From Kryptolebias marmoratus (taxonomy: Eukaryota > Chordata > Actinopteri > Cyprinodontiformes > Rivulidae), in NCBI RefSeq assembly GCF_001649575.2, contig NC_051436.1, forward strand, positions 10,478,318 through 10,542,317: 64,000 nucleotides of DNA, written 5' to 3'. Made by a program: the position numbers and the translations under genes. How positions within the stretch are numbered: the first letter of the stretch is position 1; the number at the start of each line of letters is the position of its first letter. This document shows positions 40,710 through 50,797 of the stretch, one piece after another. The notes beneath the pieces were generated by a model. That model had not been told where the DNA came from, did no database searches, and was given only the letters and a program-made list of their open reading frames with translations.

Positions 40710-41450
40710 CAGGGTCATCCGGTTCAAAATGATGCTACGGTACATTCAGTCTCGTGACGGATGTTTGGTGTGGAGACGCGTTCACAAGCTCGGTTAACTC
40801 AATGCAGAACTTTGATCACTGAAGGCTGAAAGTGCCGGGTGAAACATTTGTGACGGTCTTTACCAAGTGATGCGGCGTACGTGTCTGATTACTGTCCGAC
40901 GCCGGGTCAAGCTGCCCCTCGTCGTTGGTACGACTCCGGCTCCGATGAAGGCCGGTGCTGTTGAGCAACAAAGGCGTTGCCGAGCAACTGCGATGACATC
41001 AAGCTTGTGCTTTTTGTATTTCCAGCAGGCGTTTTCTGCTGCTGTCTGCAGCATAGAAACTGTCTCAGTCCCATGGGAGGAAATTTCGATATTAGATTGT
41101 TTTCAAAAAGATCATTAAGCTTTATTTTTCCAGCCAAAGTCTGCATCAAAGTGAAGCGTTGTAATCTTAAAACAACTAGAATCCCAAATATTTTCATAGT
41201 GGTTCATTCAGCCATTGTTTTATGAACCTTTACATCACTGTAAGTCCTGCCTTATGTGGTTATTCCAGTTGAAATATTACAATATTCTTGCTGGAAGTGC
41301 ACCGGAAGTGCTACAGCTGCTGCTGCTGTTTGCAAATAACCACAGGGTGCTTTTTGCCATGCAGTGCTGACAATTACATCAAGGTTTATAAAACAGCGTT
41401 TGTGTTGACGGTTGTGAAATTTTTTTAAGATTAGAGTGTTTTTAAGATGG
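38421..41450. other. Intergenic spacer slc2a4-tp53, first part
   Basis: AT-rich, with (TTTA)n near 38966-39012, a 100-N gap (40365-40464), CA tracts (40224-40239, 40560-40582) and a GT tract (40679-40708). No gene is supported. The two genes are divergent: slc2a4 is on minus and tp53 on plus. Confidence 0.6.
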
Positions 41451-41479
41451 CGGCGAGTCCCCTTTGGTCAGCTCATCAA

Positions 41480-42188
41480 CCAGAAACCAGAGGAGTGCTC
41501 CCTCCGGGTCAGGGGGGGAGTTTCTGCCCCAAGCGGAGGAGTTCAAGTATCTGGGAGTGTCGTTCATGAGTGATGACAGGACAAAGCAAGAGATAAATCA
41601 ACGCATCAGGAACTCGTCTGCAGTAATGAGGGAGTTGCTTCGGTCCCGTTGTAGTGAAGAAGGAGCTGAGCTGAAAGGTGAAACGCTGAGTTTACTGGTC
41701 CGTCTACGTTCTGACCCTCACCTGTGGGCCTGAGATGCAGGTCATGAGGAACCGAATCCTGAATATAAACGGCTGAAATGGGCTTCCTGCATGGAGTGGC
41801 CTGACTCATCTGGGGAGCTCGGAGTAGAGCCACTGCTCCTCCATGTCAAAAGGAGTCAGCTGAGGTGGTTTCTGGCATCCAATCAGGAAGCCTCATGGAT
41901 GTCGTCCTCTGGAGGTTTTCCACACATGTCCCACTGGGAGGAGACCTGGGGAACAGAGAGAGTCTCAGAATTCACTGGAGGGATTATGAATCCTCTCTGG
42001 AACGCCTTGGGATCCTCAAGAAAGAGCTGGAGCGTGTTGCTGGGGAGAGGGAGGTCTGGGTTTCCCTCCTAGGCCTGTTGCTTCTGTGACCCGACCATGA
42101 ACAAGGAGCAGAAACAGATGGCTGGATGGATGGATGGATGGATGGATGGATGGATGGATGGATGGATGGATGGATGGATGGATGGATG
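41480..42188 (+). mobile_element. 3' end of a truncated L2/CR1-type LINE with GATG tail
   Basis: Frameshifted frames read EEFKYLGVSFMSDDRTKQEI, IRNSSAVMRELLRS, then (S)SGELGVEPLLLHVKRSQLRW, FSTHVP(LG), and [20 protein letters not shown]. This is the conserved end of the reverse-transcriptase ORF of a common fish LINE. The element ends in (GATG)n (about 42121-42187), the typical 3' tail of that group. It is 5'-truncated and has internal deletions. Confidence 0.85.
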
Positions 42189-44430
42189 TCAGTCTGGTCA
42201 GAATCAAACTTATTTCTCCAAACTGAGGTCGTTCAAGGAGCCATCTACAACAGGTAAGACAATAATTGTTTATAACCTGAACTCTCCTTCAAAGAATCTG
42301 AACTATCCCTTTAGGCGACACTTTTCGAGGCAACAAATAATTTATTCTGAGCAGCAAAGGAGGAATTTGTTCCACTGAAATGGTTTTAATGACTTATTGT
42401 GAGTTTAACAATGAGTTCAAACTGGTGCTAGGGTCAGAAAGTAACTCCAATAACTAAATCCATAACAGCGAAAAACTTGTACATTTGTATATTCATTTAT
42501 TAATTGGAGTTTAAAAGCATGAAAAGACCTTTGTAGGTGGATAAAGTTGAGAATAATTACCTTGCTGTTTGACTAGATAAACTTTGATATTCTTGGACGA
42601 AAGAGAAAAAAAGGAACAAACTGTTAGTGGCAAATTTAAAAAAGTAATAAAAGACTTTAATTTATGGTATTTAAAACAAACATCACTAGTAAACTAAAAC
42701 GAAGCCAGGAGGTGTTTCAAAACCTACCGCAAAACGAGTGAACATTAAACCCCACACGGCACCGGATCGGTTCAGTCTCACATATTGACAGAAAACTAAA
42801 TATCAAAAGTGTCTCTTCCAGATTATCACTGTGGAGCAGGCTCGGAGGCGAGTGCTTGGTGTTCGTTCGAAGGTCAAACATGCAACAAACTCATGAAGGG
42901 GAACTGTAACGACCGCCGTGCGTCCGGAGAGACCGAGCAGAACCAGAACGGTTTATATCGGGACAGCTGCAGACGGTCCTTTGACTGCAAAAGTGGCATT
43001 CAGACACAGAGGGAGCGTCATCCGGCATGTGTGGACAAAATATAACATGTCAGAGAGCGGCAGAATAAAAGCTCGTGTGCAATATGAGGAAAACAACCAA
43101 ACACAGGCTGCAGAGTTTACTTTCTATAAGTCGTTAAAGCTGTTTATGTCAGAGTTGACCTTTGACCTGAATGAGTATAGAAATTAAAGTCCAGGTGTCT
43201 TTAATGACAGTCTTAAACTTAGATCTAATTATCATGAAAGAGAACTGAGTTGCAGCCATTTGGGTCAAACCTTGTAAATGTGTGATCTCACTGAAATCTG
43301 TTAGCGCTTGCAGTGTGTGTTGAGGATGACTTCCAGCTACTACCACTCCGAATTTGACCTCCGTATCTGTAAAACTGACCGAGTTACAATCATTTTGGTG
43401 TTTCCTAAAGTTGGTTAGCTACAGCGGACATCTTGAATCGAGCTGACTCCAAACGTTAATCACTTTTAGAGGTCCGTCCACTGATTGTTGTTTGAGAGTT
43501 TCATTAAAATCCATTCGCTGTTTCATAAGATATTTTGCTAACAGACAGACAAACACACACAGACAGAAACATTACCTTTTGGCAGCAGGCAGAAATAAAT
43601 GTTGACTCACTTAAGATAAACTTTCTTAAAAATACTACAACTACGGGTTTTCAGCTAAATATTATGAAAATCCAAATGATGTATTCTTTTATCTTATCTA
43701 ATTATTTTTTGCCCACATATCTAATATAGAAATATGATGGCCTCCTTTAATTTTATTATACTCCCCATAAAACTACTACTACTACTAATAATAATAGCAG
43801 TAATAATAATAATGATAATAATAATAATTCTTTTTGTGTGGGGACTTTGTAGGATTGGATCATTTAGTGTAACATATGTCTAATTTGTTTTCAAAATGGT
43901 AAAAAAAAAAAAAATTAAAATATAATCTGGATTGTAGGAATTATAAAAATTTACAGAGGGAAAAAAATATTGTCCAATCACTTTTTTTTTAAATTCCCCA
44001 TTATTTGGTAAAGTAAATAACCCCATCCCTTCACATTTGGTATCATTTAAAATCCCTAAATTTCTTCTGTAGATGGCAAAAGGAGTTAAATCAGTAGTAT
44101 GCGGTGGGTTGGAGATGTTCAGGTTTACAAATGTCCTCCGCAGGGGACAAATTTGAACTACTGGTTGTCAGGCTAAAAGGCAAATTTAAATTTTAGTGGC
44201 CTCGGTCCTTTTTGTTCAGCCGGAGATTGACCAGGCTAGAAATGACAAACGTATCGCAGTCTGTAATTTACGATATTCAGCAGATTCATTGACTTTATTC
44301 ATTACATTTGGACCCTGATGGCATCGAAATAAGTTTATATCAGTCATATGGCTTTAGAGGGCGTGCCTCGCCCTCGCCTCTGGGTTTGATGGAGTACACT
44401 GACTGAATGGAGTACAAACTCTGCCCACCC
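42189..44430. other. Intergenic spacer slc2a4-tp53, second part
   Basis: AT-rich with poly-A/T runs and trinucleotide (AAT)n near 43785-43828. It includes one copy of the dispersed repeat. No gene is supported. I see no WRAP53-like exon, although that gene overlaps the TP53 5' end in mammals. Confidence 0.55.
43310..43560 (+). repeat. Dispersed teleost repeat, forward copy
   Basis: 'gtgtgtgttgaggatgacttccagctactaccac', 'catcttgaatcgagctgac', 'gagagtttcattaaaatcc' and 'taagatattttgctaacagacagac' match, in order, the copies at 31490-32035 and 60950-61165. Confidence 0.7.
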
Positions 44431-44439
44431 AGCGCGCCG

Positions 44440-44657
44440 CTTTGTCAACCGGCCGATAAATGGTGCGCAAGGATTATTCCGGGCTCTGATTGGTTAGCGT
44501 GCGAACATAAATATCGCCCCTCCCCCTTGTTTTCTCTGGGAATCCCCGACAGCGTGGTCGCTCTGAAGTTGAAAATATTTTGATTTTTGTCGACGGTTTT
44601 AGCTGGTCCACGGCTTGAAATACTCCTGAGTCATCCTCTGACAGGGGCAGCGGAACA
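44440..44657 (+). promoter_or_regulatory. tp53 promoter and non-coding exon 1
   Basis: An NF-Y-type CTGATTGGTTAG lies at 44485-44496 and an AT-rich 'acataaatatcgcc' about 20 bp on. A donor GTAAGG at 44658 would end a non-coding first exon at 44657; the next exon begins at 45788, after an acceptor. A non-coding exon 1 is usual for tp53. Confidence 0.55.
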
Positions 44658-45408
44658 GTAAGGGTAGCTGCGCGGAGTTAAACGCGCCTCTGGTTTAAAG
44701 TTAATCCAAAATAAAATAATATTTTTTTCGCGGCGTTGTTTCGCAAAGAAACAGTAGGTCCGTTCGTTCGTTCGTTAGCCGCGTGTGCTAATGCACTTTC
44801 TGCGCTGAAACACAAAACAAAAACACGCGCGAATTATTTAATCGACTTCCATCTTTAGACAATCGATAGTTTTCCACTCCTGAAAACGTTTTAACTTATG
44901 TTTAGGTTTTATTCTTTAACAAATACTGTCCGAAGTGTTGGCTCGGCCAACAACAGATGCTAGCTTCATTCAAGTTTTGCTAACTTCCGGTTTGATTGAA
45001 AATGAATAGAATGTTTTTAGGAGGCTGTTTGTTGGTTTTAGGTTGTTGGTTTTAGGTTCAATTTAAGACTATACAAAATGCGAGACTAAAATTACTTATG
45101 TTTTAATATTTTTACAGGCTATTCAGAAGCGGGCCAGACCAAGGCCTGCCAGGCTTTATTTCCCGTTTAGTAGAAATTCATCTTCATGCAACTTAAACGA
45201 TGAGCTAAACTTTTTTTAACTTTATAGTAGTATTTGGGCTTAAATAAGACAGCATCTGAACAGAAGTGACTCATAATAAACACCTTGTTTGAGTAAATAA
45301 ATACCTGTAAAGGGGTTTTTAGATACTTTTTAATGTTCTGTTTTGTAAAGAAATGCTTGTTTTAACTGTTCATTTGATTAATTACTGTTTTGTGTGTTAC
45401 TATAGAGC

Positions 45409-45620
45409 AAAGGTGGGCAACCCTGGTCCGCGAGGGCCACGGTCCTGCATGTTTTCCTTGTTTCCCTGCTCCAAACCACCTGATTCAGTGGTTAAATCAC
45501 CTCTTCATGTTCTGCAGAAGCCTGTTAATCACCCATTGATTGAGATCAGCTGTGTTGGAGCAGAGAAACAAGGAAAACATGTGGTACAGCGGCTCTCAAG
45601 GACCATGATTGCCTACCTTC
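45409..45620. mobile_element. Foldback (palindromic) element, copy 1
   Basis: An about 212-bp palindrome-like element with arms 'ggcaaccctggtccgcgagggcca...gctccaaaccacctgattca' and the reverse complement 'ctgtgttggagca...ctctcaaggaccatgattgcc'. It is flanked by an imperfect 8-bp duplication, TATAGAGC (45401-45408) and TGTAGAGC (45621-45628). Related copies lie at 54241-54454 and 63289-63503. It lies in the first tp53 intron. Confidence 0.75.
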
Positions 45621-45790
45621 TGTAGAGCTAATATCAAACAATGTCAGGCTGCTAATTAGTTTTTTTGGGGGTTGTAAATGTTGTGGAATAATCTTGATGA
45701 AAGTTGAACCGCTTTTTATGAGTCTCTGTTTGGGTCAAGTCGTCACTTCCTGTTTCTCTGCTCTTTATTTTTCTCTGGGGCTGAAAGGAA

Positions 45791-48700
45791 ATGGAGAAAA
45801 ATATGGACCAGCCTGTTTTGGAGCTGCCGCTGAGCCAGGGCTCATTCAGTGAGCTGTGGGCGGGCATGTGAGTATAACTTTAACCCTGCTGGATGCCGTA
45901 AAGGCCCACGTTTGCCCTGTGTAAGTAAACCTGATTTGTGCTTTGGCTTTCGACAGGGTAACATCTAGTGACGTGGGTGCCCTGTGTCCACAACCGGTTC
46001 CCATCCTTCCTCTGGTGAGTGCTTCAGAAGAGACGTGGGGGCCGCAGGAGCAATTACAATTGCTGGTTAGTATGCACGTCTTCAACATGAGCTGAACCCT
46101 TCCTATGACCGGCGGCTTGACTGCTCAGTGGTAAGCACTAAGCAAGAAGGTCCTGGGTTCAAGCCCCGGGTTGGACCTGGGGTCTTTCTGTGTGGAGTTT
46201 CTCCTCGTGTTTGCGGGGTAAATAAAGCTTAATAATAAATAAGAGAGAAGTTTCACAATGATTCCTTTTTCTGTCCTTCAATGGCTCTCGGAGGGTTCCG
46301 ACTTTCAGTTCGACCTTCTGATGGACGAAGAGCTTCCCGCCGACGTGACTGCCAAAGATTTTGTCAACCCGCCGTCCTCCACCGTCCCCGTCACGACAGA
46401 CTACCCAGGCGCCTACAGCTTCGAGCTGCAGTTCCAGAACTCTGGGATGGCCAAGTCGGTCACGTCCACCGTAAGTCACAACTCGTGTTTGATCCGCTCT
46501 GATTTATGCAACGAAGAGTCGAAATCTGCTTCTGTCCAGATAACGAACTGCTGCACGTCGTGTTTAGTTTTATTACTAGACTTTAAGACGCGTCTGTACT
46601 GTAACCGAAAGTGATGAGGAGCCAGACGTGCTTCATCTGAGATGCAGGGGATTTCGGCAGCTCCGTCGAGTGTCTTCATTGTCTACTTTTTATCTTCTGA
46701 AAAAAATTTTGATCCGTTTTCATCTGCTGTACTAAAATAAACTTATTCATAGATAATCAGGACTCTTAGTTTGAAAATAAAATCCGACTACAGGTATTTA
46801 AATCCAGACTATTAAACCGTACTGTAAAATAAAGCGCCTTACCTCGACGGAGCATTAAAGTCCATCCTTTCGCGTGGCGTCTCATTCATTGTGTCGGTTT
46901 GCTGAAGTTGAAGGTTTAGAGGCGGTCGCTGCGCTCCGGGAGCCAATGCTGTCGGTGTTTCCTCGGTGACTCATCCACCCGTGGAGCGCGGTTGGCCAGT
47001 TGAGTCGAGGTTTGGGTGGTCTGCCCTGAAACCCCCTCACACACACACACACACACACCGCCTCCTGCGACTGCTGCTGAAGTCTGAGAGGTTCAGTTCA
47101 GCGACATGACAGGACATGTTCCTGCAGACTTCCCTCGGAACAGAAAGGGTTAAAACGGGGGGCGTTGTGAAGTTTGATCAGTTTCAGATCACCTACTTTG
47201 ACTTGTCAGTCTTTAGAGTTGAAGGTAGATGAACGGTTCTGCTTCAGAGTTTGAGTTTTGTTCTTTTTTTTTTTTTCCGATGGCTTTCCGCTCCGGTAAC
47301 GTCTGCTGTTTCTTGCAGTATTCTGAGAAGTTAAAGAAGCTCTTCTGTCAGCTCGCCAAGACGACGCCCATCGAGGTTCTGGTCAGCGAGGAGCTGCCTC
47401 AGGGCGCCGTTCTAAGAGCCACTGCAGTGTACAAGAAGTCCGATCACGTGGCCGAAGTGGTGAAAAGATGCCCGCACCATCAAACCGAAGACTGTAAGGA
47501 GAACATTTCTTTTAACTGATTATCCTGAAGTGTTTAAACCGCCCGAGCAGAATCAGGTTGGAAGGTTTTGTCTGTTTTCCTCTCAGCCTCGGACAACCGG
47601 AGCCACTTGATCCGGTTGGAGGGGAGTCAGCTCGTTCAGTACTTCGAGGACCCGAACACTTTAAGACAGAGTGTCACCGTGCCTTATGAGCCCCCGCAGG
47701 TATGAGTTTATCGTTTGTTTATTTGCACCAGGTTTCCCCCAGAACCACCCGATAAGGTAAGGGTTTTATTAAAGTTTTTATTTTATTTCAAACCTGGAAA
47801 ACATTACTCTGATTGTGGAGCAAAAAAGGCAGAAAAATGTTCAATAATTCAGATGTAATATGGTTGTTCCTGGTGTTATAGGAGAGTTGAATAACAAAAA
47901 GATGAAGCATTTCTTGAATTTAGAAGGTAAATAAATGAATTCAGACATCTTCAAATCAGAAGTTTTGAGGTTTTATTGACATTTTTCCTCTCAGCTGAAT
48001 ATTTTATTAGCATGTTAGAATTTAAAGAGCATATTTGTGTGTCTGAAAAAAGCTCTGCGTTGAACCCAGGTGGGATTTAAATGAAGACCACATGTTTAAT
48101 GTGTCTGAGCTCTCATACGGATGATTCTGTAATTTTACACAATATCTGCTCCCTTCCTGTTTCAGCTGGGCTCCAAACACACAACAATACTGCTGAGCTT
48201 CATGTGCAACAGCTCTTGCATGGGGGGCATGAACCGCCGGCCCATCCTCACCATCCTGACCCTGGAGACCCCGGAGTAAGGGACCCGAGGGGTGCCACTG
48301 TGCCACGGTTAATCGAGTTGCCTGTAGGTTCAGTTTTACTGAAGCGTTCTCGTTTCCCACTCCAGGGGGCTGGTTCTGGGCCGCAGGAGCTTCGAGGTCC
48401 GCGTCTGTGCGTGTCCGGGCCGGGACCGGAAGACCGAGGAGGAAAACGCCGGGAAGACGCAGAGTGGATCCAAACAAACGAAGAAGCGAAGTACGTGGTT
48501 TTTTTTTTTTTTTTTTGTTGTTGTTGTTGTTATTTTTGTTCTGCTTCCTGTCGCTCGCTTGACTTGCCTGATGTTTCTCAGAGAGCGCCCCGGCTCCGAA
48601 CACATCCAACTCTGTGAAGAAGGTCCGGTCTTCGTCCAGTGGAGAGGAGGAGGACAAGGAGGTGTTCACCCTTCACGTGAGTGCAGTGCGCCTCTCTTCC

Positions 48701-49739
48701 GTCCTGCAGCTGGGTGGATTCAGATCTCAGGCTGCACGGATAACACGGCTTTCTGCTGCAGGTTCGAGGGCGCGAGCGCTACGAGATGCTGAAGAAGATA
48801 AACGCCGGCCTGGAGCTGCTGGACACAGACGGGTGAGGGTCCTCTGGTTCCACTCAGGGCTGCGGCTGTAGCTCGGCGTCCTACAGGGAGAAGGTTCAGG
48901 GGTTTGATCCCTCGTTGTGTGGAGCTGGACACGTGGTTCCTCCCACAGTCCGACAGCTTTCACGCTGGGCTCTTTTCACACCGGATGACCACGTTACAAT
49001 CTTTAAAAACAAAAAGAAAACAGTCTGCCAGAACGTTGATGGTCTTTGCCGACTCTTGACGAGGCTGAAAGGACACCAACTCCTGGAAAAGGAAATAAAA
49101 TAAATTTCCCAGAAAAATGAGCAGCATTTAAAGAAATAAGATTGGTTTCAGTCGCAGGTACATGCTCATCCCCACACGATGTTGTAATGAGGGAAAACGC
49201 TTCTCCCAACATCCTTTTAATCTAAATAAACATACAGATAATAAAGCAGCACCACTAGAAGTCTTGAGGTAAAAATTGACCCGAAAATCTGAAAAATTGA
49301 GTCTGTGAAGATTAAAAATGTAAGTGTGTGTTGGACGCCTGCCTGAAGGAAATATATTTTTTAAATCCAGTCAGTAAAATGGTAAACAAACCACATTTGG
49401 AGCCTTTTTCATCTCTCCTGGTTGTTTTAACAGCTTCTGACTCAGTAATGATGTGACGTAAATAAACCACAGATCAGTAATGAAACGGCACATCTGCTAG
49501 TTTCAAAATGGCCGTCCGCTTACAGTAAAACATCACAGACGCTCCTCTCTTAGCTTGAAGCAAACGTATAAGGGTTAAAATAATTCCGCTTAGGTTAAAA
49601 CCCCGAAAACGTGTGTTTTTTAAACGGCGACTTTTAACGTGTCGTCAGAATTAAACGCCGTTTTTATGTTTTTTATTTCAGAAAACGAATGAAGCAAGAG
49701 AAGAAGTTCCCGAAGAAAGACAAAAGCGACAGCGACTAA
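45791..49739 (+). CDS. tp53: Cellular tumour antigen p53
   Basis: Exons 45791-45867, 45957-46065, 46294-46470, 47319-47493, 47587-47699, 48166-48275, 48366-48490, 48582-48676, 48762-48832 and 49682-49739 give 369 residues, all in phase. The activation domain has the MDM2-binding type motif [10 protein letters not shown]. The DNA-binding domain has [35 protein letters not shown], zinc ligands in RCPHH and [15 protein letters not shown], and [19 protein letters not shown]. Positions equivalent to human Arg175, Arg248, Arg249 and Arg273 are kept. An NLS (KQTKKRKSAPAP), a tetramerisation helix ([20 protein letters not shown]) and a short basic tail ending KSDSD follow. p53 is a stress-activated tetrameric transcription factor. 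Exon 3 has two possible donors (46014 or 46065). I prefer 46065 because the added segment has the Trp seen in other fish p53 proteins. Translation could also begin at 45803. Confidence 0.96.
46111..46215 (+). mobile_element. Truncated tRNA-derived SINE in tp53 intron 3
   Basis: Has an A-box-like 'tgctcagtggtaagc' and a B-box-like GGTTCAAGCCCC (46156-46167), followed by 'ctggggtctttctgtgtggagttt'. This is the same body as the element at 53218-53500. It ends about 80 bp before tp53 exon 4. Confidence 0.65.
48858..48985 (+). mobile_element. Partial tRNA-derived SINE-like repeat in tp53 intron 10
   Basis: 'ctgcggctgtagctcggcg' resembles an A box and 'ggggtttgatccctc' a B box; the body has 'cctcccacagtccgacag' in place of the usual 'cctcccacagtccaaaaac'. 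It begins about 25 bp after the exon 10 donor. Confidence 0.5.
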
Positions 49740-50385
49740 AAGCTCTTCATCCGCGTCGAGATCAAAACTTCAAGATTTCCTGTTTTTTATATACTTTGTT
49801 ATTTTTGTATTCTCTTTTTTGTGTTATGAAAAAAGTATTTCTGTGAAGCCGTCGTCACCCTGTGGAAACAAAAAACCTGCCTTTTTTTTTTTCCTCTAAA
49901 CGCCTCACTGCCATTTGTCCGTAGACGGGTCGGCGCCGCCCCGGTTCCACGGGACGTTTGTCTCGGGTTAAACGTGGAATGAAAGATGAATTAAACTGTC
50001 TTTATAATCAGGGAGCATCACTCTTTAAGCCTTTAGAAAAATCACGTTCAGTCGTTTTCCTTTTCAAAGTGTAGTGGTCTTTGAGAAACGAACCGTTCTG
50101 ATCCTCACACATCATTAAATAAACTGAGGAATGAGGTGTTTCTGTTGTTTGACTCGGGTCTCAAAATAAAACTTTATTTTTCTCAGTCCGGTTAATCGGC
50201 AGCACTTTGGTTTGACCAATCATCGAGTTCAACAAATGTATATGAAGTCATTTCTCTGCTTTATTTCTGTTTTTGTTTTTTTATATCACGGGGATAAGTG
50301 TCTGAACTGTTTCTGTTCTTGTTGAATTTTTGTACCGTTTTTATTTTTTTTACATTCAAGCTTTAATAAAGACCTGGAAGCTCAG
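49740..50385 (+). other. tp53 3' UTR
   Basis: Sequence after the tp53 TAA ending with AATAAA at 50365-50370. The next gene's 5' exon begins within about 200 bp, so the two units are very close. Confidence 0.7.
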
Positions 50386-50439
50386 CCGCTGCTCGTCTTC
50401 CTCTGTTAGCTCGAACGCACGCGGGCCGATTTGCATGTT

Positions 50440-50692
50440 TGGAATATGGATGCAAATCCAGCCGCATCCAAACATGAATGCAGCTTTGTGGCGTTTTATT
50501 GTCCGGGGTGGGAGGGGAGGGCGGGCGGCGTCGAGCCCCGGATCGTTTTATCTTCCCTCGCTGCTCGAAGAGAGACGCCAAACCTGCATCCAGGTGAGTG
50601 ACGAGCTGAAGGTTTTACCTCCGGATAGAAGAGATTTTAATGAACTTCTCATCTAACGTTTAATGTCTCTAACAGCAGAAACGGGCGCCAAC
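50440..50692 (+). promoter_or_regulatory. Promoter and 5' UTR of the CTLD-FN3 gene
   Basis: A G-rich block (GGGTGGGAGGGGAGGGCGGG, from 50507) is followed by a probable non-coding exon ending at a GTGAGT donor (50594) and an acceptor CAG before 'cagaaacgg' (about 50675), 18 nt before the ATG. Confidence 0.45.
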
Positions 50693-50766
50693 ATGGGGAA
50701 GACGCCGTTCCAGGAGAAATTCTGCGTTTTGTTTTTTTTGGGTGAGTTTCATCAGTTTTGTTGCTG

Positions 50767-50797
<31 letters not shown>

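Noticed and set aside
44100..44660. WRAP53-like antisense gene at the tp53 5' end
   Set aside because: No WD-repeat-like exon or frame is visible on the minus strand.
46111..46215. Possible functional tRNA gene
   Set aside because: It has A- and B-box-like sequences, but no acceptor stem pairs, and it continues into a SINE body shared with 53218-53500.
48022..48669. 215-residue open frame on the minus strand
   Set aside because: It is antisense to tp53 exons 7-9, with an Asn/Lys homopolymer from an intronic T run.
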